DNA from: Alphaproteobacteria bacterium 46_93_T64
Lineage (GTDB): Bacteria > Pseudomonadota > Alphaproteobacteria > Sneathiellales > Sneathiellaceae
Direction of reading: 5' to 3'
DNA: 64,000 bases
Assembly: GCA_002163135.1 (NCBI GenBank)
Contig: MAAN01000018.1
Coordinates: 1 to 64,000 of the forward strand
Shown here: one piece after another, positions 50,099 through 58,831 of the stretch
Layout of the letters: each line of letters opens with the position of its first letter
Numbering within the stretch: position 1 is the first letter of the stretch
Made by a program: the position numbers and the translations under genes
The notes under the pieces: model-generated
The model's database searches: none
What the model was told of the DNA's origin: nothing
Seen by the model: only the letters and a program-made list of their open reading frames with translations

Positions 50099-50863
50099 AT
50101 GTCAAAAGTTGCTATTGTTACTGGATCTGCCCGTGGAATTGGGCTTGCGACGGCAAAAAAATTCCTGACAGAGGGCTGGAAAGTTGCATTGCTGGACATT
50201 GATGCAGAAACACTAGCTGACTCGCATCAAAATCTAGATCAGGCAGAAAATACCATAACAATTGTCTGTGATATTTCCATTCCTGAACAAGTCTCGACCG
50301 CTATCGCCCAAGTAACTGACACATTTGGCAGAATTGATGCCTTGGTCAACAACGCCGGAATAGCCATCTTCAAACCGGTTATGGAAACCACGTTTGAGGA
50401 TTGGAACAAGGTTTTATCGGTGAATTTAAGCGGTGCTTTTCTCTGCTCGAAAGCCTGCGTGCCGGCAATGCTCGAAAGCGGCGGCGGTAGTATCGTCAAT
50501 ATCGCTTCAATTTCCGGCGGCCGTGCATCCACATTGCGTGTCGCCTATGGAACCAGTAAAGCAGGCCTCCTGCAACTTACTAAACAGTTAGCAGCCGAAC
50601 TTGGAAACATGGGAATACGTGTTAATGCCGTCTCTCCGGGCCCCGTCGACACAGCGATGGCGAAAAAGGTTCACACGGCAGATATTCGCGCGGAATACCA
50701 CGATTCCATTCCATTGGCACGCTATGGTACTGAAGAAGAGCTCGCCGAAGCGATCTACTATCTAAGCAGCGATAAAGCCAGTTATATCAATGGTGTAGAG
50801 CTGAACGTAGACGGCGGATTTGACGCCACCGGTATTGGACTTGTTAGCTTAAGAACTGACTAA
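50099..50863 (+). CDS. Short-chain dehydrogenase/reductase
   Basis: 254-residue classical SDR. NAD(P) motif TGSARGIGLA at the N terminus, NNAGIA, the catalytic Ser in VNIASISGG and the YGTSKAG tyrosine-lysine pair, then SPGPVDT and the C-terminal NVDGGF. All catalytic residues are intact. Substrate unknown; 3-oxoacyl or sugar alcohol reductions are common for this group. ATG 50099 with GAGGA; the TTG 50084 start is less likely. Follows the C45 gene by 118 bases. Confidence 0.88.
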   Translation: MSKVAIVTGSARGIGLATAKKFLTEGWKVALLDIDAETLADSHQNLDQAENTITIVCDISIPEQVSTAIAQVTDTFGRIDALVNNAGIAIFKPVMETTFEDWNKVLSVNLSGAFLCSKACVPAMLESGGGSIVNIASISGGRASTLRVAYGTSKAGLLQLTKQLAAELGNMGIRVNAVSPGPVDTAMAKKVHTADIRAEYHDSIPLARYGTEEELAEAIYYLSSDKASYINGVELNVDGGFDATGIGLVSLRTD

Positions 50864-51244
50864 GCCGAATTTGAAGGTATTCTTTGGGGCTGCATTGTTC
50901 CATGACAGCTTGGTCTATGTTTTAACCAAAGGAGCCCAGCCGGGTCATCTTTCCAGTGTTAATCGCTTCGTAGCAAGCTGTATTTCAATCTCAAAGGCTC
51001 AACGGTAACGTAGTTTTTCAGTTCCTTTCTGCTTTCTTGCGTCTTAAGATTATTCGGATAGATTGACTAATGTCAGATAGCTTCAATTCATAAACTCAGC
51101 CAATGTGAGATTGAATACTCACCAAATTCTACTGAAGTGATGTAATGACAAAATCAACCTATTTTGGGCTGTTGAAAATAAGCAAATAGTTATAGTATTG
51201 AGGCAAGATTATTTTTCACTTTTCATCCTTTTGGAACTCAGTAA
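50864..51244. other. Intergenic region, nothing recognised
   Basis: About 380 bases between the SDR and methyltransferase genes, AT-rich towards the right end. I find no ORF, tRNA, terminator with T-run or repeat. Confidence 0.4.
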
Positions 51245-51976
51245 ATGACAACCTGTGCCGTTTGCAACACCGAGAAAACTATAGATCTTGTTCAGCAAAA
51301 CAATTTCTTTTGGCAGAAATGTGAAGAATGTAATTACGCCTTTCTACTACCTGATTATAAGGTTGAGGATGATTTAGATGTCCTGTCTACCGATCGCGGT
51401 AACGCTTATATCGATTTTTATGGAAAAAAATTCAAAAGCAAAATGAAACGAGCCCGGAAGCGGGCCACATCCATTAAAAAGCACGCAAAGGGCAAGCAGG
51501 TCCTTGATGTAGGATGCAACCTTGGATATTTCGTTGAAGCCTGCCGAGAACTGAATATGCAAGCTCTCGGTGTTGAGGTTAGTCAACCCGTTGTAGATCA
51601 GGCAAAACAATATTTTCCCAAATCGGAATTTATTTGTGATTTTCTTGAGAATATTGATTTTGAAGACCGACGCTTTGATGTTGTCTACACATCTGAAGTC
51701 ATTGAACATGTTCCCGACGTTAATGGTTTTATGTCGTGCATCGCAAAAAACATGAACAAGGGCGGGGTGCTGTACCTGACCACGCCAGAACTTAAAAGGT
51801 ATAAGAGTAATTCAGAAACTGATGGCTGGGAAAATCTACATGCTCCTAACCACCGACAATATTTTTCTAAAGATAATATGGTCAGTTTTCTTGAAAAACA
51901 TGGCTTTGAGAATATTAAATTTGTCCGTAATTGGAATTTCAAAACAGGAATAAAACTATTAGCATTCAAAAAATAG
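51245..51976 (+). CDS. Class I SAM-dependent methyltransferase with zinc ribbon
   Basis: 243-residue methyltransferase. It starts with a CxxC zinc-ribbon-like segment (CAVCNTEKTIDLV, then CEECNYAFL), and the SAM fold follows: motif I VLDVGCNLGYFVEACREL (about 82-99), LGVEVSQPVVDQA, and the post-motif DVVYTSEVIEHV and GGVLYLTTPE. This architecture is common in sugar or surface polysaccharide methyltransferases. It is AT-richer than neighbours and stands alone, which would fit horizontal acquisition. Confidence 0.85.
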   Translation: MTTCAVCNTEKTIDLVQQNNFFWQKCEECNYAFLLPDYKVEDDLDVLSTDRGNAYIDFYGKKFKSKMKRARKRATSIKKHAKGKQVLDVGCNLGYFVEACRELNMQALGVEVSQPVVDQAKQYFPKSEFICDFLENIDFEDRRFDVVYTSEVIEHVPDVNGFMSCIAKNMNKGGVLYLTTPELKRYKSNSETDGWENLHAPNHRQYFSKDNMVSFLEKHGFENIKFVRNWNFKTGIKLLAFKK

Positions 51977-52037
51977 CTAAAGCCTTGGAATTTTCCGTAT
52001 ACTGGTGTTAAATCCTTAAAAAGAAATTGGGGAAATC

Positions 52038-52688
52038 ATGACACTGACAGCACATCTCTATTGGTCATTTCGAAGCCCGTATTCCTATCTTGGGACCCGA
52101 CAATACTGTGAAATTGCGGATACCTATGACGTGGATATCAAGGTAAAACCTGTTTATCCCATCGCGATCCGGACACCGGAATTTTTCACTAAAATCAATC
52201 CACAATGGATTGCCTATCTTATGCGGGACTGCCATCGTATCGCAGATTATCGCGGCATGACGTTTAAATGGCCAAGCCCCGACCCTGTTGTGATGGATAA
52301 TGTGAAACTCGCCATCTCGGACACCCAACCCTACATTTACCGCCTCACCCGTTTGGGCGTAGAAGCTGCAAAACGCGGCAAAGGTTTGCCGTTCCTCAAT
52401 GAAGTTAGTCAGATGATATTTGATGGAAAAACTGTAAACTGGCATGAGGGCGACCATATGGCCAATGCAGCCGCTCGTGCAGGACTAGATCTTGCCGATA
52501 TGGAAGCCACAATTGAAGGCAACGAGCAGGCCTATGATGATATAATCGCGGAAAATCAGGCTGAACTGGATGCTTCAGGCCACTGGGGTGTGCCGACTTT
52601 AGTATTTGAAGGCGAGCCGTTTTTTGGTCAGGACCGAATTGATATGGCCATATGGCGCATGAAACAAAACGGGTTACAGGACAGATAG
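52038..52688 (+). CDS. 2-hydroxychromene-2-carboxylate isomerase / DsbA-like protein
   Basis: 216-residue thioredoxin-fold protein of the HCCA isomerase/GST-kappa group. The opening LYWSFRSPYSYL carries the Ser that replaces the DsbA CxxC motif, and WGVPTLVFEGEPFFGQDRID is the cis-Pro and C-terminal signature. Typical reaction is glutathione-dependent isomerisation of chromene carboxylates in naphthalene degradation, but most members have unknown substrates. No aromatic catabolic operon is nearby. Confidence 0.85.
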   Translation: MTLTAHLYWSFRSPYSYLGTRQYCEIADTYDVDIKVKPVYPIAIRTPEFFTKINPQWIAYLMRDCHRIADYRGMTFKWPSPDPVVMDNVKLAISDTQPYIYRLTRLGVEAAKRGKGLPFLNEVSQMIFDGKTVNWHEGDHMANAAARAGLDLADMEATIEGNEQAYDDIIAENQAELDASGHWGVPTLVFEGEPFFGQDRIDMAIWRMKQNGLQDR

Positions 52689-52917
52689 TTAATACTTACA
52701 ATGGGAGCAATATTAGATATTTTTTTCTAAAAGGTAGGCTTATTAGTTCAACAAACCCATTTTCGGTAAAGAATATGCAACGGAAGACTCACTTTCGCTG
52801 TAGATACTGCCTTACTAGCCTTTTTCCAGTGCTTTCAACTATCTTTAATTCAGACCGCCAGAAACGAGAAATGGCTGCCATTCGGTGGCCATTATTTGTC
52901 ACGTCGACGGCATGCAG

Positions 52918-54045
52918 CTAATTGATGTCTGCCCACCAATTTTCTGAGTGAAAAGGCACACCTGAGGTTACAATTTCGCCAACGCGCGGTGTCACTAGGT
53001 CGATATTCAATTCTTTTGCGGCGCGGACCGCTCGGATTACCGGTTCCTGCCAATCATGGAAGGCCATATTGAAGGTTGCCCAGTGAACAGGAAGCATCCT
53101 TTTTCCCCGGACATCAACGAATGACTGCACGGCATGTTCCGGATCCATATGAATATCAATCCATGAGTTCCCCGGACCATAGGCACCGATTTTGATGACT
53201 GCCAGATCAAAGGGTCCGTATTTCTCTCCGATATTTTTGAAGTGATCGGAATATCCCGTGTCACCACTATAGAAAATCCGGTGGTCTGCCCCAATGACTG
53301 TCCAGGAAGACCACAAAGTTTCTTTATAATCGAACAGTTCTCTGCCGGAATAATGACGGGCAGGCGTGCTGACAATTTCCAATCCCGGCAAGCGGGCATT
53401 TTGCCACCAGTCAAGCTCAACAATTTGATCTGCGGGAACATCCCATGCATCCAGATGGGCCCCAATGCCCAGTGGCACGAAGAAACGGCTGCCTGTCTTT
53501 GCCAGATGCTGGACAGTCTTCATGTCGAGATGGTCGTAATGATCATGAGAAATGAGGACTGCATCTATTCTGGGAAGATCCTCAAGCGCGATCGGCGACG
53601 GGTGAAATCTTTTTGGACCAAACCAGTCAATGGGCGCCGCATAGTCCGACAGAATAGGGTCGATCAACACTCTCTTTCCATCAAGCTCCAGGTAAACTGT
53701 GGCGTGGCCAAGCCAAATTGCTCTGAGGCCTGCAGCGGGCGTGGACGTCAGTATTTCCGGATCAACCGTCGTCACGGGAATTGCCGCGGGTGGGACGCGA
53801 ACTTGATCGCCGGAAAATTGTTCGACGATATAATTCCAATAATTACCTGACGCTGCAGCGCGCTGAGGAACTGTGTTGCGAAACGTTCCATTTTCCTGAT
53901 GGGTCGACGCCATCACCCTATCAAGGCGATCTCCCGAAACATTCCCGCCAAAAAACGCACAGCCCTGAAGAAGAAGCAAGCCTTCGGCAAGCACAGTCAC
54001 CAGTATGGCAAGCACTTTTAGATATTTTTTTGTTTTAGGACTCAT
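52918..54045 (-). CDS. MBL-fold lipoprotein (NAPE-PLD/UlaG-like)
   Basis: 375-residue metallo-beta-lactamase-fold hydrolase with a lipoprotein signal: hydrophobic helix then LLQGC (acylated Cys about 29). Metal ligands: SHDHYDHLD, ARHYSGRE, YSGDTGYSDHF and PVHWATFNMAFHDW, the set of the UlaG/NAPE-PLD branch. Probably membrane-anchored facing the periplasm. ATG 54045 is preferred; the frame reaches 54114 and includes ATG 54084. Function uncertain: phosphodiesterase or lipid-amidase type. Confidence 0.83.
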   Translation of the reverse strand: MSPKTKKYLKVLAILVTVLAEGLLLLQGCAFFGGNVSGDRLDRVMASTHQENGTFRNTVPQRAAASGNYWNYIVEQFSGDQVRVPPAAIPVTTVDPEILTSTPAAGLRAIWLGHATVYLELDGKRVLIDPILSDYAAPIDWFGPKRFHPSPIALEDLPRIDAVLISHDHYDHLDMKTVQHLAKTGSRFFVPLGIGAHLDAWDVPADQIVELDWWQNARLPGLEIVSTPARHYSGRELFDYKETLWSSWTVIGADHRIFYSGDTGYSDHFKNIGEKYGPFDLAVIKIGAYGPGNSWIDIHMDPEHAVQSFVDVRGKRMLPVHWATFNMAFHDWQEPVIRAVRAAKELNIDLVTPRVGEIVTSGVPFHSENWWADIN

Positions 54046-54159
54046 ACGGTGAAATTTCCCTATGCCCCACAGACTACTGCCCATGAGCCTATACATTCGT
54101 ATAATATAAAACAATAGTGGCGGTTATCGCAGATTGATTTCACCTAGTAGGTCACTTGA

Positions 54160-54196
54160 AAGAAATAAGGGCCTAGCTGTTTCCAGCTAAGCCCTT
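54160..54196 (-). terminator. Terminator of tRNA-Ala
   Basis: Minus strand: AAGGGCTTAGCTG / CAGCTAGGCCCTT is a 13-position stem with one mismatch and a GAAA loop, followed by ATTTCTT, ten bases beyond the tRNA. Confidence 0.7.
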
Positions 54197-54205
54197 AGAT
54201 AATTC

Positions 54206-54281
54206 TGGTGGAGCCAGACGGGATCGAACCGACGACCTCTTGAATGCCATCCAAGCGCTCTCCCAACTGAGCTATGGCCCC
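54206..54281 (-). tRNA. tRNA-Ala (anticodon GGC)
   Basis: Minus-strand cloverleaf: acceptor GGGGCCA / TGGCTCC (including one G-U), D-arm AGCTCAGTTGGGAGAGC, anticodon loop ATGGCAT (anticodon GGC) in stem CTTGG/TCAAG, T-arm GGTTCGATCC, discriminator A, encoded CCA. 76 nt. Confidence 0.94.
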
Positions 54282-54357
54282 ACAAATAGGGTGTTGTCAC
54301 CCTAGTGCGCGCAGAAACTATTCTGAAGCGCGTTCAATTTCAAGTCAAAAATTGAAG

Positions 54358-54381
54358 CGGGATCGTATTTCTACGATCCCG
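54358..54381 (-). terminator. Terminator of the FYDLN gene
   Basis: CGGGATCGTA / TACGATCCCG, a perfect 10-bp stem with a 4-nt loop, followed on the minus strand by CTTCAATTTTTG, 13 bases after the stop codon. Confidence 0.75.
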
Positions 54382-54393
54382 TATAATTCCTTA

Positions 54394-54726
54394 TTAGGAA
54401 AGTCCTTCTGAATCTGATGATTTACTCACGACAACACCAAGATCGCCATTTTCATCATCATCATCGTCTCGATCAGGCTCTTCCTCTTTCAAAATCGCCT
54501 CATCATCCAAAAGCTTATTCTTTTTCTCTTCGCTTTCTTCGACCACAGGTTTCACAACCCTTACCATAGCAGACTTTTTAGAAATAGTTCTGCCAGGTTT
54601 AAGAATTACAACAGGTACATGTGTTTTGCCACAACTCGGGCAAACAATCGGACTACGAAGCATATCGTAAAAAATTTTACTGCAAGAATTACAGGTATGC
54701 TTTGCACCCCATTCCGGTTTTGCCAT
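54394..54726 (-). CDS. FYDLN-acid (TIGR02300) protein
   Basis: 110-residue protein of the alphaproteobacterial TIGR02300/FYDLN-acid family. N-terminal zinc ribbon CNSCSKIFYDM and CPSCGK (four cysteines; here the FYDLN motif reads FYDML), then a basic stretch (RTISKKSAMVRVVKP) and a very acidic tail (EEEPDRDDDDDENG). Function unknown, suspected nucleic acid or ribosome partner. It lies divergent from aroA, an order shared across alphaproteobacteria. GGGAG ribosome site. Confidence 0.87.
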   Translation of the reverse strand: MAKPEWGAKHTCNSCSKIFYDMLRSPIVCPSCGKTHVPVVILKPGRTISKKSAMVRVVKPVVEESEEKKNKLLDDEAILKEEEPDRDDDDDENGDLGVVVSKSSDSEGLS

Positions 54727-54929
54727 ATTTGTTCTCCCGCCGAATTAGCGTCTAAAACTCAAATCAATTTTGCCCAATTGCCAGAATATAGATGCTCTGT
54801 CAAAAAAAATCTGACATCAGAGTACTAGGAATATGTGACAAATGATAAAAACCTTGTTAAAAAAAGAAATTATTTTTAACTCAAATTTCGGATCCGCCCC
54901 AAACATCAGGGCAGGATCAAAATAATCAA

Positions 54930-56282
54930 ATGACATCAGCATCAAATAATACCGGCGCAGTGACTTCCAATTCATGCGGCCCTCTACAGGGGCGCGTTCA
55001 CGTGCCGGGCGACAAATCTATCTCTCACAGATCCCTAATCCTTGGCGGGTTGGCGATCGGCCAAACACGTGTCACGGGACTGCTGGAGGGAGAAGATGTT
55101 CTCTGTACCGCAGAAGCCATGCGTCAGATGGGCGCAAACATAGAAAAAGTTAGCCCCGAAAACTGGGTGATCAACGGCGTTGGCGTTGGCGCACTTCAGG
55201 AACCTACGAAAGTTCTTGAAATGGGAAATTCCGGCACTGCCGCCCGCCTGCTTATGGGCGTTGTGGCCGGCGCGCCCTTCAACACATATTTTGCGGGCGA
55301 TACTTCCTTGCACAAGCGCCCCATGAAGCGGGTTGCAACACCGCTTACAAAAATGGGCGCGACGATTACATCCCGCAGCGGGGATCGTTTTCCGCTTTGT
55401 GTAACCGGTCACGACCTGATGCCAATTACTTACGAGCTGCCAGTGGCATCTGCGCAAGTGAAATCCTGTGTGCTGCTTGCGGGACTGGATACACCGGGCA
55501 TCACAACCGTGATCGAGCCGAAACCCACCCGTGATCACACCGAAAACATGTTACGTCACTTCGGCGCTGAAATTTCCGTTGTCACCGCTGCTGATGGCAG
55601 CCGGGTCATCAGCTATGAAGGCCAGCAAGAACTAACTGGTGCCGATATCATTGTTCCAGGTGATCCATCATCTGCCGCATTCTTGGCGGTTGCGGCGGCG
55701 ATTTTGCCAGGCTCTGACGTGACGATTGAAAATGTTGGTCTTAATCCGCTTCGCGATGGCCTGTTTGAAACATTGGGCGAAATGGGCGCTGATATTAAAA
55801 TCGAAAATATTCGCAACTCCGGCGGAGAACAAGTTGGTGATATTCGCGTGAAAGGTGGCTTGCTGAAAGGGATTGAAGTCCCACCAGAGCGCGCCATTTC
55901 AATGATTGATGAGTACCCGGTTCTTTTTGTAGCTGCCGCGTTCGCCCATGGCAGCACAGTTATGAAGGGACTTGAGGAACTCAGGGTCAAGGAGAGCGAC
56001 CGTATTGCAGTTATGGCAGCAGGCCTTAAAGCCTGTGGTGTTCAACTGGAAGAATTGGAAGATGGCCTAATAGTCCATGGCCGTGCGGTTCCGCCGAAAG
56101 GGGGAGCAACCGTTTCAACAGAACTTGATCATCGCATCGCCATGTCTTTTCTTATTTTGGGAATGGCATCTGAAAAAGGTGTGACGGTTGATGATGGCTC
56201 TGTCATGGAAACAAGCTTTCCGGGCTTTACCACCCTAATGAACAACCTTGGCGCCAATATCGGCAGAACAAACGCGCCATGA
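54930..56282 (+). CDS. aroA: 3-phosphoshikimate 1-carboxyvinyltransferase
   Basis: 450-residue EPSP synthase of the shikimate pathway, joining phosphoenolpyruvate to shikimate-3-phosphate. Motifs: [12 protein letters not shown] near the start, [14 protein letters not shown] in the PEP-binding region, [25 protein letters not shown] and [14 protein letters not shown]. Complete and of standard length. Its stop overlaps the cmk start by four bases (ATGA). Confidence 0.95.
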   Translation: MTSASNNTGAVTSNSCGPLQGRVHVPGDKSISHRSLILGGLAIGQTRVTGLLEGEDVLCTAEAMRQMGANIEKVSPENWVINGVGVGALQEPTKVLEMGNSGTAARLLMGVVAGAPFNTYFAGDTSLHKRPMKRVATPLTKMGATITSRSGDRFPLCVTGHDLMPITYELPVASAQVKSCVLLAGLDTPGITTVIEPKPTRDHTENMLRHFGAEISVVTAADGSRVISYEGQQELTGADIIVPGDPSSAAFLAVAAAILPGSDVTIENVGLNPLRDGLFETLGEMGADIKIENIRNSGGEQVGDIRVKGGLLKGIEVPPERAISMIDEYPVLFVAAAFAHGSTVMKGLEELRVKESDRIAVMAAGLKACGVQLEELEDGLIVHGRAVPPKGGATVSTELDHRIAMSFLILGMASEKGVTVDDGSVMETSFPGFTTLMNNLGANIGRTNAP

Positions 56283-56905
56283 TTATTGCTGTGGATGGGC
56301 CAGTTGCGGCTGGCAAGGGCACACTTGCGAGGCGAATCGCTGACAAATATGGTTTCAAATATTTGGATACTGGTGCACTTTACCGAGCGGTTGGACTGTT
56401 ATTGCTGCAAAATAATCAAGATCCCAACAATCCAGATCTGGCACTACTTGCAGCACAAAATGTGAGTAAAATTGACCCATCCAACCCTGCGCTTCGGGAT
56501 GAGAAAACCGGAAATGCAGCGTCCATTGTTGCCGCAAATCAACGGGTAAGAACAGCCCTTTTGGAGTATCAGCGAGAAGTTGCCAAACATAAGCCAGGTG
56601 CGGTTTTGGATGGGCGGGACATAGGAACTGTTGTCTGCCCTGATGCCCCCGTAAAACTGTTTGTGACAGCAAGTGCAGAAGTGCGGGCACAGCGCCGGTT
56701 TGATGAGTTGGCTGCCAAAGGGCAAGAGGTCACTTTTGACGATGTTTTGAGTGATTTACGAGATCGTGACGCACGCGATCAGACGCGTAAATCCGCCCCA
56801 CTTGCAAAAGCTGACGACGCGCACTTGCTTGATACAACAAAATTGGATATAGAAGCGGCTCTTGAAGCTGCTTGCCAAATTATTGATGCGGATTTTCCGG
56901 GTTAA
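56279..56905 (+). CDS. cmk: Cytidylate kinase
   Basis: 208-residue nucleotide kinase phosphorylating CMP and dCMP. P-loop [15 protein letters not shown] at the N terminus, [12 protein letters not shown], the substrate motif [14 protein letters not shown] and the RDARDQTR lid segment. Translationally coupled with aroA and followed by rpsA, a widely conserved order. Confidence 0.94.
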   Translation: MIIAVDGPVAAGKGTLARRIADKYGFKYLDTGALYRAVGLLLLQNNQDPNNPDLALLAAQNVSKIDPSNPALRDEKTGNAASIVAANQRVRTALLEYQREVAKHKPGAVLDGRDIGTVVCPDAPVKLFVTASAEVRAQRRFDELAAKGQEVTFDDVLSDLRDRDARDQTRKSAPLAKADDAHLLDTTKLDIEAALEAACQIIDADFPG

Positions 56906-57002
56906 TATTCGAGACGGTATTTTGCTAATAGCGGCTCCGCCCACGCAGGAGTCAAATTTCATGCGTTTTCCAAGCGTGCGACTTTAAAAACTGGAAAACA
57001 AG

Positions 57003-57035
57003 TGGCCATCGATCCACCGGGCAACCGGTTTGGCC
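57003..57035 (+). promoter_or_regulatory. Possible structured leader of rpsA
   Basis: TGGCCA...ACCGG-GCAA-CCGGT-T-TGGCC can fold as a hairpin with a GNRA-like GCAA loop and an outer GGCC pairing, 31 bases before the S1 start. S1 is known to regulate its own translation in E. coli; relevance here is inferred. Confidence 0.35.
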
Positions 57036-57065
57036 TGATAGGGGATCAAATGAGGAAATCTAAAT

Positions 57066-58778
57066 ATGTCTAATACTGATCTAGCCGAAGAAGGCATGCC
57101 AGCGTTCGAAGATTTTGCAGCAATGCTTGAAGAATCTTATGGCGCCAGCAATAGCCTCGAAGGCACTGTTATTAAAGGCACTGTCGTCAATATTGAAAAA
57201 GATCTCGCCATCATTGATGTTGGATTGAAATCTGAAGGCCGTGTTCCTTTGAAGGAATTTTCAGCCCCGGGTCAGGATTCTGACCTGAAAATTGGCGATA
57301 CTGTAGAAGTATTTCTTGAGCGTATCGAAAATTCTGCTGGTGAAGCTGTTCTGTCACGTGACAAAGCTCGCCGCGAAGAAGCATGGGAAAAACTCGAAGT
57401 TGCCTTTGGCGCCAATGAGCGTGTTGACGGTGTTATCTTCGGCCGTGTTAAAGGTGGTTTCACTGTTGACCTTTCCGGCGCTGTGGCATTCTTGCCAGGT
57501 AGCCAGGTAGACGTACGTCCAGTACGCGACATTGCACCACTTAAAGGTATCCCACAACCATTCCAGATCCTGAAAATGGATCGTCGCCGTGGCAACATCG
57601 TTGTTTCACGTCGTGCCGTTCTTGAAGAAAGCCGTGCGGAAGCCCGTGCCGAACTTATCGGAACATTGGAAGAAGGCCAAACACTTGAAGGTGTGGTCAA
57701 GAACATCACTGATTACGGTGCATTCGTTGATCTTGGCGGTGTTGATGGTCTCTTGCATGTTACTGACATTGCATGGCGTCGTGTGAACCATCCAACAGAA
57801 GCACTGACAATCGGTGAAACTGTTAAAGTTCAGGTTATCCGCCTCAACAAAGAAACTCAGCGTATCAGCCTCGGCATGAAACAGCTGCAAACAGATCCAT
57901 GGGATGCTCTTGAAGCTAAATACCCACTTAACGCCAAATTCTCTGGCCGCGTAACAAACATCACTGATTACGGTGCATTTGTTGAGCTGGAACCAGGTGT
58001 TGAAGGACTTGTTCACGTTTCAGAAATGAGCTGGACTAAGAAAAACGTACATCCAGGCAAAATCGTTTCAACTTCTCAGGAAGTAGAAGTGATGGTTCTG
58101 GAAGTGGACGAAAGCCGTCGTCGCATCAGCCTTGGTCTGAAACAGTGCCTGGACAACCCATGGGAAAGCTTTGCGGCTTCCACACCGGTTGGAACAGAAA
58201 TCAAAGGTGACGTTAAGAACATCACTGAATTTGGTCTGTTTATCGGTCTTGAAAATGATGTAGACGGCATGGTTCACATGTCTGACATCGACTGGAGCGA
58301 GCCTGGCGAAAAAGCTATTCAAAGCTACAGCAAAGGCGATGAAGTTTCTGCTAAAGTTCTGGACATTGACATCGAGAAAGAGCGTATCAGCCTCGGTATC
58401 AAACAGATGAGCGAAGATCCATTTGCTGGCGCAGCTGAAATGAAAAAAGGTGCGATTGTTACTTGTACCGTTACTGCAATTCAGGACGCCGGACTTGATG
58501 TTGAAATTTCTGAAGGCGTAACAGGCTTTATCCGTAAGGGTGACCTGAGCCGCGATCGTGCCGAGCAACGTTCAGACCGCTTTGCGGTTGGTGACAAGCT
58601 TGACGCGAGAATCACTTCAATCGACAACAAGACCCGCAAGGTCACATTGTCTATTAAAGCAAAAGAAGTTGCTGAAGAAAAAGAAGCCGTTGCACAATAC
58701 GGCTCTTCAGACGCAGGTGCTTCTCTTGGCGACATCCTCGGTGCTGCTATGCGCAAAGCCGAAGGTTCGGACGATTAA
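57066..58778 (+). CDS. rpsA: 30S ribosomal protein S1
   Basis: 570-residue mRNA-binding ribosomal protein with six S1 (OB-fold) repeats spread over about residues 35-545; the repeated VTNITDYGAFVELEPGVEGLVH and GDVKNITEFGLFIGLENDVDG types are visible, as are the RISLGMKQL ends of repeats. It brings mRNA to the 30S subunit. Acidic N terminus, Ala/Gly-rich tail. Codon use is more strongly biased than neighbours, as expected for a highly expressed gene. Its terminator appears to lie within the following sppA frame. Confidence 0.96.
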   Translation: MSNTDLAEEGMPAFEDFAAMLEESYGASNSLEGTVIKGTVVNIEKDLAIIDVGLKSEGRVPLKEFSAPGQDSDLKIGDTVEVFLERIENSAGEAVLSRDKARREEAWEKLEVAFGANERVDGVIFGRVKGGFTVDLSGAVAFLPGSQVDVRPVRDIAPLKGIPQPFQILKMDRRRGNIVVSRRAVLEESRAEARAELIGTLEEGQTLEGVVKNITDYGAFVDLGGVDGLLHVTDIAWRRVNHPTEALTIGETVKVQVIRLNKETQRISLGMKQLQTDPWDALEAKYPLNAKFSGRVTNITDYGAFVELEPGVEGLVHVSEMSWTKKNVHPGKIVSTSQEVEVMVLEVDESRRRISLGLKQCLDNPWESFAASTPVGTEIKGDVKNITEFGLFIGLENDVDGMVHMSDIDWSEPGEKAIQSYSKGDEVSAKVLDIDIEKERISLGIKQMSEDPFAGAAEMKKGAIVTCTVTAIQDAGLDVEISEGVTGFIRKGDLSRDRAEQRSDRFAVGDKLDARITSIDNKTRKVTLSIKAKEVAEEKEAVAQYGSSDAGASLGDILGAAMRKAEGSDD

Positions 58779-58831
58779 TCAAAAAAGGATCGGATATTTG
58801 GACATGAAATGTAAGCCTATTGGAAGACGCC

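Noticed and set aside
52652-52921. 89-residue plus-strand ORF after the isomerase gene
   Set aside because: Starts inside the preceding gene in another frame, ends at the opposing gene, no ribosome site or motif.
55035-55538. 167-residue minus-strand ORF over aroA
   Set aside because: Antisense to the conserved aroA; no supporting ribosome site.
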